A stretch of 64,000 nt of DNA. Source: UBA2377 sp964429385. Its GTDB lineage: Bacteria; Verrucomicrobiota; Verrucomicrobiia; Opitutales; Opitutaceae. The notes under the pieces were generated by a model, which saw only the letters and a program-made list of their open reading frames with translations, was not told the origin of the DNA and did no database searches. Of this stretch, positions 1-8,454 are shown one piece after another. Positions within the stretch are counted from its first letter, which is position 1. The number at the start of each line of letters is the position of its first letter. The translations under genes and the position numbers were made by a program. Location of the stretch: the NCBI GenBank assembly GCA_964429385.1, contig CAYSBR010000014.1, positions 1 to 64,000 of the forward strand, in the 5' to 3' direction.

Positions 1-1142
1 CGGGCGTCCACGGGGTCGGTGGTGAAGCCGATCTGGTTGTTGACGATGATGTGCAGGGTACCGCCGGTGCGGTAGCCGGGCAGTTGGGAGAAATTCATCG
101 TTTCCGCGACCACGCCCTGGCCGGCGAAGGCGGCGTCGCCGTGGATGAGGAGCGGCAGCACGCGGCGGCGCTCGGTGTCGCCGCGGATGCGCTGGCGGGC
201 CCGGGCCTTGCCCTCGACGACGGGGTTCACGATTTCGAGGTGGGACGGATTGGCGGCGAGGCGCACTTCGACCTGCTTGCCGCTCATGGTGTCGAGGATC
301 GCCTCGTAGCCGAGATGGTATTTGACGTCGCCGTCGCCGCCCACGGCGTCGGGGATGTAATTCTCGGAGAACTGCTCGAAGAGCAGGTCGAAGCTCTTCC
401 GCATCACGCTGGTGAGAATGTTGAGCCGGCCGCGGTGGGCCATGCCCATGACGACTTCCTCCACGTCCAGCGAGGCGCAATGCTCGATGACGGTGTCCAC
501 CGCGGCGATCAGGGTTTCACCGCCTTCGAGGGAGAAGCGCTTCTGGCCGACGTAGCGCGTGTGCAGGAATTTTTCGAAGAGCTCGGCCTTGTGAATGCGG
601 CGGAGGATGCGGGTCTTCTGCGGCTTGGTGAAAGTGGGGGTGTTCTCGACGGCCTCCATGCGGGCCTGCAGCCACTCACGGGCCTTGTGGTCCTGCACGT
701 GCATGTATTCCACGCCGATGGTGCCGCAGTAGGTGCGCCGGAGCGACTGGACGATGTCGCGCAGTTTTTTCTGCCCGCCACCTTGGAAATTGGTGAGGGT
801 GAAGGTGTCGTCCAAATCACCTTCGCCGAGGCCGAAGTGCTCAAGCTGGAGCTTGGGGTGGGGCGGCGGCGGCTCGCTGAGCGGATCGAGCTGCGCCTGC
901 AGGTGGCCGTGGGAACGGTGGGCGTTGACCAGGCGACCGACCTGGGCCTGCTTGTAGCTGTCGATCACTTTGACTTGGGAGCCGGCGACTTCGGCGATCG
1001 GGGCACCGCTGTTGCCAAGGGTGAACCCTTGGAAGAACGCGCGCCATGTGGGGTCCACGGAGTCAGGGTTTTCCAGCCACGCCTGATAGGCGGCCTCGAT
1101 GACGGCCGCGTTGGCGTGAGTAGGAAGAAGGGAGGTGCTCAT
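1..1142 (-). CDS. sucA: 2-oxoglutarate dehydrogenase E1 component, N-terminal part (runs off the left edge)
   Basis: This is the thiamine-diphosphate-dependent E1 subunit of the 2-oxoglutarate dehydrogenase complex of the TCA cycle. About 380 codons are present, beginning at an ATG whose last complement base is 1142. The N-terminus contains YQAWLENPDSVDPTWRAFF, typical of the short helical segment at the start of E1o proteins. Around residues 334-343 the translation reads HGDAAFAGQG, followed by VAETMNFSQLPGYRTGGT, the conserved stretch around the cofactor Asp in SucA-type E1 enzymes. The reading frame is open to base 1, so the C-terminal half lies outside the window. The upstream 185 bp hold no other gene. 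Confidence 0.95.
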   Translation of the reverse strand, partial: MSTSLLPTHANAAVIEAAYQAWLENPDSVDPTWRAFFQGFTLGNSGAPIAEVAGSQVKVIDSYKQAQVGRLVNAHRSHGHLQAQLDPLSEPPPPHPKLQLEHFGLGEGDLDDTFTLTNFQGGGQKKLRDIVQSLRRTYCGTIGVEYMHVQDHKAREWLQARMEAVENTPTFTKPQKTRILRRIHKAELFEKFLHTRYVGQKRFSLEGGETLIAAVDTVIEHCASLDVEEVVMGMAHRGRLNILTSVMRKSFDLLFEQFSENYIPDAVGGDGDVKYHLGYEAILDTMSGKQVEVRLAANPSHLEIVNPVVEGKARARQRIRGDTERRRVLPLLIHGDAAFAGQGVVAETMNFSQLPGYRTGGTLHIIVNNQIGFTTDPVDA

Positions 1143-1327
1143 GATAAGTAACGCGTATAGCGGAGCACAGGGGTTGGGTGCGCTCAAAGGGAGTGCTATT
1201 AGCGATAGTTGTAAGACACTCCATCACGGGTTGGCGCCAGGCACAAGTGCAAGGGCGCTTTCGGATGGGAGATTGCAAAAGCGCTTAAGGTCAGTAGCAG
1301 AGAAATTAGTTTATTCATCACCCCGCC

Positions 1328-1570
1328 ATGGAAACCCATATTAAAGAATCCCTTATTCTGTTGCTTGATGGCATCAAGCGGTCTGATGGACAGGTCGTCG
1401 CTGACGAGATCGCCAAACTGGAGGGAGCCCTGGATCAGGGCCGGCTGGCTCTGCATCCGCAACTCGTTCATTTCCTTGAGCGTAGGAGCTATGCCAAGGC
1501 GTTGATGTTTTTGGGCGGTGAGAGCGACATTCCGGTGGGAGCGTGCGGAGGCCGCCCGGCCAGGACCTGA
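1328..1570 (+). CDS. Small conserved-looking hypothetical protein (80 aa)
   Basis: An 80-residue soluble protein with no signal peptide or membrane segment. The N-terminal two thirds look like a helical bundle. The segment HPQLVHFLERRSYAKALMF resembles small proteins I recall from Verrucomicrobia, but I cannot name a family. It ends 3 bp before the SUI1-like gene, so the two are probably co-transcribed and translationally coupled. The last dozen residues (GACGGRPART) are low complexity. Function unknown. Confidence 0.7.
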   Translation: METHIKESLILLLDGIKRSDGQVVADEIAKLEGALDQGRLALHPQLVHFLERRSYAKALMFLGGESDIPVGACGGRPART

Positions 1571-1573
1571 GTC

Positions 1574-1957
1574 ATGAGCAAAGGCAAATTATCCACGGAT
1601 GGAGGGCAGTCGCTGGGTCAGAATCCGTTTGGGGCGCTGAGCGGCGCGGGGTTGCCGGCCACGCCGGCCCGTCCAATCGAGACTCCAAAAGCCAAAACCG
1701 AAACGCCCAAAAGCCGCGGGCGGGTGGATATCAAGCGGACCACGGCAGGACGTGGCGGCAAGACGGTCACACTGGTGACGGGCTTTGTGGGGATTGGTCA
1801 GCCGGAAAAGGAATCGCTTTGTAAGAAAATGCGCGCGGCCTGTGGCTGTGGCGGCACGGTGAAGGACGGCGACATCGAGATCCAGGGTGATCAACGCGAG
1901 AAGATCGCGACCATCCTCAGTGCCGCCGGGTTTCGCCCGGTATTTGCGGGAGGGTGA
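1574..1957 (+). CDS. SUI1/YciH-like translation initiation factor
   Basis: A 127-residue protein with a disordered Pro/Lys/Thr-rich N-terminus (about residues 1-50) and a C-terminal eIF1/SUI1 domain. The domain shows the core pattern GGKTVTLVTGF, then a Cys/Gly-rich stretch CGCGGTVKDGDIEIQGDQ, then REKIATILSAAGF. This is the standard layout of bacterial YciH proteins, which act at the 30S ribosome and affect start-codon selection. It lies directly downstream of an 80-residue hypothetical protein on the same strand. The ATG at 1574 overlaps no other gene and the length is normal for the family. Confidence 0.9.
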   Translation: MSKGKLSTDGGQSLGQNPFGALSGAGLPATPARPIETPKAKTETPKSRGRVDIKRTTAGRGGKTVTLVTGFVGIGQPEKESLCKKMRAACGCGGTVKDGDIEIQGDQREKIATILSAAGFRPVFAGG

Positions 1958-2117
1958 GAGCGCGATGGCTGGCTCATGCCTCCTCCGAACCGTGAGTCCA
2001 GGCACTCCAGCCGGTTCTTCGCGCAGCGTATGCTGAGCCGCGTTTAGCTGTGCCCGCCTGGGGTTTCCTTCTGAATTGTTCCGGCTAAGAAAACCCGGGG
2101 CTGATCGTCATTCAGGT

Positions 2118-2705
2118 ATGAAACGCATCCTGCTGGCTGGTTTGATCCTGATGGGCTGTGCCTTCGCGGGGGCGCATGCGGTGACAGCTGGTCCCAAGGG
2201 GAAGAGGCCGGCGTATTACACGGCTCTGCCGTTGCGAGGGGAGGAGTTTGACCGGTTTGTGGTGGGGGTGGACACAGCCCTGCGCGCGGCGGATTGGGTG
2301 ATGGTTTTCGAAGGAGTGCCGCGCCACACAGAAACTGAGGTGGATGGACGTGAGCACCTCGGGTCTCGGATCATTCGCCTAAAGGATGCGGAGTTTCATG
2401 CCGGGCCGCAGCGTCCTGATACAATACAGGTCGCACGGCTGCCGGATTTGCTGACGGGGAGTCTGGCGGTTTTCCGCGGAGTGAAGCTGTGCGGGGGATT
2501 CCACGCTGATTACGCGGTGGTATGGGGTGCGGAAGGACGACGCTGGGTGGCGTTGTTTTGCCTCAGCTGTGGCGAAGCCGCGGTGTTTTCACCGGGTGGC
2601 TCCCTGCTTGCAGATCTGGATGGCGCGGAAGGCCGTGCGCTCCGTGCCTGGTTGTCGGATTTTCGCAGACAGCGGCCGGCTGAGGTGCGGGCGGATGCAG
2701 AATGA
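2118..2705 (+). CDS. Secreted hypothetical protein with N-terminal signal peptide
   Basis: Starting at the ATG at 2118 the protein is 195 residues and opens with a clear signal peptide (MKRILLAGLILMGCAFAGAHA). An upstream in-frame ATG at 2076 would bury this signal, so the internal start is preferred. The mature part is mixed alpha/beta with a C-terminal Cys pair (FCLSCGEAA) and no motif I can assign. It is predicted to be periplasmic or surface-exposed. It converges with metF, the two stop codons being 2 bp apart. Confidence 0.75.
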   Translation: MKRILLAGLILMGCAFAGAHAVTAGPKGKRPAYYTALPLRGEEFDRFVVGVDTALRAADWVMVFEGVPRHTETEVDGREHLGSRIIRLKDAEFHAGPQRPDTIQVARLPDLLTGSLAVFRGVKLCGGFHADYAVVWGAEGRRWVALFCLSCGEAAVFSPGGSLLADLDGAEGRALRAWLSDFRRQRPAEVRADAE

Positions 2706-2707
2706 AC

Positions 2708-3586
2708 TCACGCCGCCAGCCCGGCGGTGAGCGCCAGCGCGCTTTTGGCCCGATTCATGATGTAGAGGTGGTAGCCAGGCGCTCCGTGGGCGATGAGATC
2801 CCGGATCTGCGCCAGCGCCCAATCCATACCGATGATTTCGGCGACTTCGGAGTTGTCCGCGGCGACTTCGAGGCGGGCGGCCAGCCGGTGGGGCAGGACG
2901 GCGCCGCACATCGCGGTGAAACGCTGGATCTGCGGCAGTGACAACGCGGGCATGATTCCAGGGACGATCGGCACGGTGATGCCAACGGCCTGGCAACGCT
3001 CGACGAAACGATGATAGACCGCGTTGTCGAAGAACAGCTGGGTCGTGATGAATGAGGCCCCGGCATCGACCTTGCGCTTGAGGTTTTCAAGGTCGGCTTC
3101 GAACGAGGGCGACTCGGGGTGCTTCTCGGGATATCCGCCCACGCCGATGCAGAAGTCGGGATGGCGGGTTTTGAGCAGGGCCACGAGTTCGTCGGCATAC
3201 CTGGGCCCGTCCGGACTGGGCGTGAAGGCGGTGGCCCCTTTCGGCGGGTCGCCGCGCAAGGCCATGATATTGCGGAAGCCGGCTTCATGGAGGCGATCGG
3301 CCATCGCGAGGAGATCCGCCCGGCTGTGTCCCACGCAGGTGAGATGGGGCATCACGGGGAAACGGAAGTCATGGCGCAGGAGATCGCTCACCCGGGCGGT
3401 GCGGTCGCGCGTGGTGCCGCCGGCGCCATAGGTCACGGAGACGAAGTCCGGCTGGATCGTGTGCAGGGTGGTGACCGTGGTGCGCAGGGTTTCGAGGCCG
3501 GCCTCATCCTTGGGTGGAAAGAACTCCAGTGAGCGGAGGGGGCGCGCCTGGGTGAAGAGTTCGGAGATGGGGCGGTCTGGATTCAT
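2708..3586 (-). CDS. metF: 5,10-methylenetetrahydrofolate reductase
   Basis: MetF reduces 5,10-methylene-THF to 5-methyl-THF for methionine synthesis, using FAD. The 292-residue length fits bacterial MetF. Visible family motifs are LEFFPPKDEAGLETL near the N-terminus, FVSVTYGAGGTTRDRT (about residues 48-63), MPHLTCVGHSRADL, NIMALRGDPP (about 107-116), GVGGYPEKHPES and FITTQLFFDN. These cover the folate/FAD (beta/alpha)8 barrel. No riboswitch is obvious upstream. A short inverted repeat, ATCAAC/GTTGAT (3592-3597 and 3610-3615), sits immediately before the start codon on the transcribed strand. Confidence 0.96.
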   Translation of the reverse strand: MNPDRPISELFTQARPLRSLEFFPPKDEAGLETLRTTVTTLHTIQPDFVSVTYGAGGTTRDRTARVSDLLRHDFRFPVMPHLTCVGHSRADLLAMADRLHEAGFRNIMALRGDPPKGATAFTPSPDGPRYADELVALLKTRHPDFCIGVGGYPEKHPESPSFEADLENLKRKVDAGASFITTQLFFDNAVYHRFVERCQAVGITVPIVPGIMPALSLPQIQRFTAMCGAVLPHRLAARLEVAADNSEVAEIIGMDWALAQIRDLIAHGAPGYHLYIMNRAKSALALTAGLAA

Positions 3587-3632
3587 AATAAATCAACGCA
3601 TACGTTTTTGTTGATGCATGTAAAGCCAGAAG

Positions 3633-3663
3633 AAACCCGCGCAGTTTCCGGCGCGGGTTTTTT
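3633..3663 (-). terminator. Rho-independent terminator-like hairpin after the metal efflux operon
   Basis: A perfect 10-bp stem (AAACCCGCGC at 3633-3642 with its complement at 3651-3660) has an 8-nt loop. It lies 13 bp beyond the stop codon of the His-rich protein gene on the minus strand, where it is followed by TTTCTT. On the plus strand it is followed by six T. It probably ends the minus-strand efflux operon before metF. Confidence 0.7.
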
Positions 3664-3672
3664 CTGGTGCGC

Positions 3673-4152
3673 TCAGTGCGCGTGGTCGTGGTGGTCGCAG
3701 ATGCAGGCGTATTCCTTGCGGTCGCAGCCGGAGCAGTGGTTGAGGTCGAGGTTGAAGCGGATGGTCACCGGGTCGGCTCCCGGGGCGGTCTGGATCTGCA
3801 CCACGGTTGGCAGGCGGTTGCCGGCCGGCAGCGGGGCATCGGAAATCAGCGCATCGCCCTGCCGGGTGAAGGCGAGGCGCACTGGTGCGGCGCGGCTGCC
3901 GGTGATGACGGTGATCTCCTGCTGCGCCGGTGCGACCACGTGGCCGTGGTCATCGACGAAGGTGAGCAGCACCTTGCGCTCCGGTGTGACGAAGAACTCT
4001 GCATGGGGCTCCACGTCGGTGAGGATGCGGCCCTGGTTGGGGCCGGTGATCTTGGCGTGATCATGGTCGTGATCGTGGTCATGGGCCCGGGCGACGGTGA
4101 GGGCGCAGCCGAAGGCGAGGAGGACGAGCAGGGGATGCAGGTATTTTTTCAT
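3673..4152 (-). CDS. His-rich secreted metal-binding protein of the efflux operon
   Basis: A 159-residue protein with a signal peptide (MKKYLHPLLVLLAFGCALTVARA). The mature N-terminus is a run of alternating His and Asp (HDHDHDHDHA). The C-terminus carries CSGCDRKEYACICDHHDHAH, a cluster of four Cys and five His. Metal binding in the periplasm is inferred from this composition. The middle is beta-rich and not assignable. It is the last gene of the operon, 23 bp downstream of the RND pump gene, which suggests a metal-capture or chaperone role. Confidence 0.8.
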   Translation of the reverse strand: MKKYLHPLLVLLAFGCALTVARAHDHDHDHDHAKITGPNQGRILTDVEPHAEFFVTPERKVLLTFVDDHGHVVAPAQQEITVITGSRAAPVRLAFTRQGDALISDAPLPAGNRLPTVVQIQTAPGADPVTIRFNLDLNHCSGCDRKEYACICDHHDHAH

Positions 4153-4175
4153 ATGGTTTCAGGTTGGAGGGAAAA

Positions 4176-7100
4176 TCAGTGGGCGGCGGAGGCGTTGTGG
4201 CTGAGCGCGTGCTCCGCGGACTTCCGGCCGAAGCGGAAGAAGAGCAGCGGCGTGACGAGAAAATCCAGCGCCGTGGACGAAACGAGGCCGCCGACGATGA
4301 CGACCGCGACGGGGTGGAGGATTTCCTTGCCGGGCTGATCCGCCGCGAGGACGAACGGGATCAGCGCGATGCCGGCGGAGAGGGCGGTCATCAGCACGGG
4401 CACCATGCGCTCCTGCGTGCCGCGCTCGACCATGGCGCGGGTGAAGCCTTCGCCTTCGTGCCTCATCAGGTGAAGGTAATGCGAGAGCATCATGATGCCG
4501 TTGCGCGCGGCGACGCCGCCGACGGCGATGAAGCCGACGAGCGTGGCGATGCTGATGTTGTTCAGCTTGAACCACGTGAAGACCAGCCCGCCGGCGAGCG
4601 CGAGCGGGATGTTGAGCAGCACGAGTCCGGCGAGGAACCAGCTCTGGAAGTAACGCTGGAGGAGGAAGAGCACGACGATGAACACCACGGCGCTGAGGAT
4701 CGCGATGCGCTGGCTGGCCTCGCGCTGGGCCTGGAACTCGCCCTCGTAGGTGATGAAGTAGCCTTCGGGGAATTTCACGTTGTCACGGACCAGCGCCTGC
4801 AGGCGGTTGACCAGTGCGCCGGCATCGCGGGCGGACGGAGTGATGGCCACGGTGAAGCGGCGTTGCGCGTTTTCCCGGAGCACGCTGTTGGGTCCGCTGG
4901 CTTCGCGCACATCGGCGACGAGTGAGAGCGGGATCTGGCGGCCGTCGGCGGTCTCGATCGGCAGGCTGGCGATCCGGGCGGGCGAGTCGCGCCAGGCGAG
5001 GGGCAGGCGCACGACGAGGTTGATGAGGCGCTGGTCCTCGCGCAGCTCGGCGACGGCCCGGCCGCCGAGCAGCACGCCCAGTTGTGCGTTGAGCGCCCCG
5101 GGGTTCACGCCGTAGGCGGCGGCGCGCTCGCGGTTCACCTCGATGCGGAGCTGGGGGATCGAGGCCTGCTGGTCGAGGCGGGCGTTTTCCAGGCCAGGGA
5201 CGGTGCGCGCGAGCGTCTGCACCTCGGTGCCGAGCCGGCGCAGGGTCTCAAGGTCCGGGCCGAAAATCTTCACCGCCACGGGCGCGGTGACCCCGCTGAG
5301 GAGATGGGAGATGCGGTGAGCCAGCGGTCCGCTGATCACGGCGAAGGTTCCCGGCACCGTGCGCAGGCGCTGGTTGATGTCGTCCATCACTTCCTGGCGC
5401 GAGCGCCCGGCGTCGGTGGTGAGGAAATCCACGTCGAACTCCACGTTCGAGAGCGGGACGACGTGATCGCCGCGCTCGGCGCGGCCGACGCGCCGGCCGA
5501 CCCGGTGGACCTCGGGCACCGCGAGGATCTGGGCGTCGAGCACATCGGAGATGCGGTTCATTTCTTCGAGCGAGGTGCCCGGGGCGCAGGCCACGGTGAT
5601 GGCCGCGGTCTCCTCGCGGAAGGAGGGGAGGAAATCCTTGCTCATCCGCGGATAGAGCAGGAAGGCCGCGGCGAGGGCGACGGTGACGACGGCGAGCGTC
5701 GGCACCGGGTGATCGAGTCCCACGCGCAGCACGGTGCGGCGCAGGAGGGACTTGGCGCCGGCGACGAAGCGGCTGTCGCGGTGCTCGCGTCCGGCGGCGG
5801 GCTTCAGCAGAAACGAGCAGAGCACGGGGATAAGGGTCAGCGACACGACGAACGAGGCCGCCATGCTGATGATGGTGGCCAGCGCGATGGGGGCGAAGAG
5901 CCGGCCCTCGACGCCGCTCAGGCCGAGCAGCGGGATGAAGACGAGGATGATGAGGACCGTGGCGTAGAAGATCGAGTTGCGCACCTCGCCGGAAGCCGTG
6001 GCGATGACGGGGAGCGGCGGCTGGGGCACGGGGCGGCCGGCGTTTTCGCGCAGGCGGCGGTAAACGTTCTCCACGTCCACGATGGCGTCGTCCACGACCA
6101 TGCCGATGGCGACGGCGAGCCCGCCGAGGGTCATCGAGTTCACGGAGATGCCGAACCACTGGAAGGTGAGCAGCGTGATGGTGAAGCTCAACGGCATCGC
6201 CGTGAGGGTGATGAACGTGGTGCGCAGGTTGAGCAGGAAGAGGAACAGCACGATTGTGACCATGACCGCGCCGTCGCGGATCGCCTCCTGCAGGTTGCCG
6301 ATGGCGTGGTCGATGAAGTTCTTCTGCTGGAAGAGCAGGGTGGTCTCCACGCCTGGCGGGAAGCTGCCCTTCAGCTCCTCCAGTGCGGCGGCGATCTGCT
6401 CGGTGAGCGTGCGGGTGTCGAAGCCCGGCGCCTTGGTCACGGAGAGAATGACGCCGTAGGTCGGCGATTTTTCCGGGGCGACGCTCACGGCGGCATCGCC
6501 GCGCATGGGTTCGAGTCCCCAGGCCACGGTGGCGACATCGGTGAGAAGGATCGGGCGCTGGTTGACGTGCTTGATGACGGTGCGGCCGATTTCATTCAGG
6601 TCAGTCGTCATGGCCAGGTTGCGGATCATGATCTCCGTCGAGCCGCGGTCGAGGAACCCGCCGGTCGTGGTGCTGGCGGCACCCGCGACCGCGGCCTCGA
6701 GTTCGGCGAAGTTCACGTGATGCGCCTGCATCCGGTAGGGGTCGGGCTGGACCTCGATCTGGCGGATGCCGCCGCCCATGTTGAGGATCTCGGCGACCCC
6801 GGGAATGCTTTGCAGCCGGCGGCGGATGGTCCAGTCGGCCAGGGTCCGCACCTCGCTGGGCGGGATATAGCCCGGCTCGCCTTCCTTGAGGGTGGAGCGC
6901 ACGCCGACGAGGAGGATTTCGCCCATCAACGAGGCGACCGGCGTCATGTAGGGCTGGATGCCCTCCGGCAACTGTTCCCGTGCGACCTGCAGGCGTTCCT
7001 GCACGAGGACGCGGGCTTGCTGGATGTCGGTGCCCCACTCGAACTCCGCGTAAACCAGCGAAAGGGCGATGTCGGAGTTGCTGCGCAGGCGGCTCAGCCC

Positions 7101-7331
7101 CGCCACGCCCATGAGCGAGCTTTCGAGCGGCTGGGTGATGCGGGCCTCGACTTCCTCGGGGGCGAGGCCGGGCGCCTCGGTGAGGATGGTCACGGTCGGT
7201 TTCGTGAGATCGGGCAGCACTTCGACGGGCAGGCGAAGCCCGGCGCGCACCCCGAGGGCGAGCACGAGCAGGGAGACGCCGATGACGAGGGTGCGATTGG
7301 CCAGCGACCAAAGGATGAGACGGTTTAACAT
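4176..7331 (-). CDS. Heavy-metal efflux RND pump, CzcA/CusA family
   Basis: The inner-membrane proton-driven pump of a tripartite metal exporter, 1051 residues from the ATG at 7331. An earlier in-frame ATG adds 19 residues but would run into the adaptor gene. It shows the RND pattern: TM1 near the start (LANRTLVIGVSLLVLALGV), LRLPVEVLPDLTKPTVTI, a periplasmic porter loop, GMVVDDAIVDVENVYRRL in TM4 with the acidic proton-relay residues, a second porter loop, and NISIATLVGFIAVGGVAARNGIMM in the second TM bundle. The TM4 signature differs from the one I know for CusA, so copper is a guess from the neighbourhood and other divalent ions are possible. It lies between the adaptor gene and the His-rich protein gene on the same strand. 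Confidence 0.93.
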   Translation of the reverse strand: MLNRLILWSLANRTLVIGVSLLVLALGVRAGLRLPVEVLPDLTKPTVTILTEAPGLAPEEVEARITQPLESSLMGVAGLSRLRSNSDIALSLVYAEFEWGTDIQQARVLVQERLQVAREQLPEGIQPYMTPVASLMGEILLVGVRSTLKEGEPGYIPPSEVRTLADWTIRRRLQSIPGVAEILNMGGGIRQIEVQPDPYRMQAHHVNFAELEAAVAGAASTTTGGFLDRGSTEIMIRNLAMTTDLNEIGRTVIKHVNQRPILLTDVATVAWGLEPMRGDAAVSVAPEKSPTYGVILSVTKAPGFDTRTLTEQIAAALEELKGSFPPGVETTLLFQQKNFIDHAIGNLQEAIRDGAVMVTIVLFLFLLNLRTTFITLTAMPLSFTITLLTFQWFGISVNSMTLGGLAVAIGMVVDDAIVDVENVYRRLRENAGRPVPQPPLPVIATASGEVRNSIFYATVLIILVFIPLLGLSGVEGRLFAPIALATIISMAASFVVSLTLIPVLCSFLLKPAAGREHRDSRFVAGAKSLLRRTVLRVGLDHPVPTLAVVTVALAAAFLLYPRMSKDFLPSFREETAAITVACAPGTSLEEMNRISDVLDAQILAVPEVHRVGRRVGRAERGDHVVPLSNVEFDVDFLTTDAGRSRQEVMDDINQRLRTVPGTFAVISGPLAHRISHLLSGVTAPVAVKIFGPDLETLRRLGTEVQTLARTVPGLENARLDQQASIPQLRIEVNRERAAAYGVNPGALNAQLGVLLGGRAVAELREDQRLINLVVRLPLAWRDSPARIASLPIETADGRQIPLSLVADVREASGPNSVLRENAQRRFTVAITPSARDAGALVNRLQALVRDNVKFPEGYFITYEGEFQAQREASQRIAILSAVVFIVVLFLLQRYFQSWFLAGLVLLNIPLALAGGLVFTWFKLNNISIATLVGFIAVGGVAARNGIMMLSHYLHLMRHEGEGFTRAMVERGTQERMVPVLMTALSAGIALIPFVLAADQPGKEILHPVAVVIVGGLVSSTALDFLVTPLLFFRFGRKSAEHALSHNASAAH

Positions 7332-7341
7332 GGCCGGGTCC

Positions 7342-8454
7342 TCAGGCCGCGGGGTTGATGCGCCGGCGGCGGATGAGCGCGAGCACAAGGGCGACGGCGA
7401 GCACGCCGCTCAGGATCATCCAGCGTCGCTCCGGGTGCGCGTGATCTTCGTCGCCATGGTTGTGGCCGTGATCCCCGCCGGGGGCGTTGCCCGTCATTTC
7501 CGAGCCATCCTCATTGTGGGCGTGGCCGTGGGCGGCATCGAGGGCTTCCTTGAGCGAGAGTGTGCCCGCGCCGGCGAAGGACAGCGGATAGGCTCCGGTG
7601 GTCACCACTTCGTCGGCGGGGAAGAGGCCGGAGATGATTTCCACGAAGCGGTCGTTGCTGCGGCCGGTCACGACCGGGGTCTTGATGAAGGCGTTGGGCA
7701 GATCGAAATCCTGCACATAAACGAAACGGCTGGCGGGCGTGCCCTGGAGCGCGCTGCGCGGCACGGCGGTGACGCCGCGGTGCCGGGAGGTGACGAGGGA
7801 GAATTCCGCGCGCATGCCGGGCCGGAGGCGGTGCTCCGGGTTGGCCAGCGCGAAGTAGGCGTTGAGCGTGCCGGCGGCGGTGTCGGCGGCGGTGCCCAGG
7901 CGCACCAGCTTGCCGGTGAAAACGACGTCGGGCACGGCCGGGAGTCGGATGTAGGCGACGGCGCCGGGCGAAAGGTCGCCGGCGAAATGCTCGGGCACGC
8001 GGGCGACGGCGAGCACTTCATCGAGGTTGATGATCTCAAGCAGGGCCCGGTCGGGCTCGACGGGATCGCCCAGCCGGACGTCGAGGCGGGTCACCACTCC
8101 GGAGAGCGGGGCTTTCAGGCCGATGGCCGGCGGTGGCTGGCCGGGCTGGCGGCTCTCGATGCGGATGACCTCGGCCCCGGCGGTCACGGTGTCCCCGGGC
8201 AGGGCGGGGAGGGCGACGACTCGGCCGGAAACGAGGCTGGAGACGGCGCCGACTTTGCCGGGCAACGGTTCGATCTGCCCGAGGGCGAAGACCGTTTCCT
8301 CGAAATCGACCGGCTTCACCGTGACGGTCTGGATGCGCAGGTTTTTGACCGCGATCTCGTCGAGAATAATGATGTTTTCGGAGTGGTTGTGCTCATCCGC
8401 CACGGCGGGCAGGGCGAGGGCGAGCAGGAGGAGGGCAGAGAGAAAAGATTTCAT
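7342..8454 (-). CDS. Metal efflux periplasmic adaptor (membrane fusion protein, CusB/CzcB family)
   Basis: A 370-residue adaptor linking the RND pump to the outer-membrane channel. It starts with a signal peptide (MKSFLSALLLLALALPAVA) followed by a His patch (DEHNHSENI). The lipoyl and beta-barrel segments are recognisable (GKVGAVSSLVSGRVVALPAL, GLKAPLSGVVTRLDVRLGDPV). Unusually, the C-terminus carries a second His-rich stretch (GGDHGHNHGDEDHAHPERR) and then a hydrophobic segment (WMILSGVLAVALVLALI) ending in RRRRINPAA, which implies a C-terminal membrane anchor. Its ATG overlaps the stop of the channel gene by 4 bp (ATGA), indicating coupled translation. Confidence 0.92.
   Translation of the reverse strand: MKSFLSALLLLALALPAVADEHNHSENIIILDEIAVKNLRIQTVTVKPVDFEETVFALGQIEPLPGKVGAVSSLVSGRVVALPALPGDTVTAGAEVIRIESRQPGQPPPAIGLKAPLSGVVTRLDVRLGDPVEPDRALLEIINLDEVLAVARVPEHFAGDLSPGAVAYIRLPAVPDVVFTGKLVRLGTAADTAAGTLNAYFALANPEHRLRPGMRAEFSLVTSRHRGVTAVPRSALQGTPASRFVYVQDFDLPNAFIKTPVVTGRSNDRFVEIISGLFPADEVVTTGAYPLSFAGAGTLSLKEALDAAHGHAHNEDGSEMTGNAPGGDHGHNHGDEDHAHPERRWMILSGVLAVALVLALIRRRRINPAA

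Noticed and set aside
5082..7328. Long plus-strand open frame of 748 codons opposite the RND pump gene
   Set aside because: It is antisense to a clear RND transporter and its translation is Gly/Glu/Ala/His-biased without domains, as expected from GC-rich codon bias in the opposite frame.
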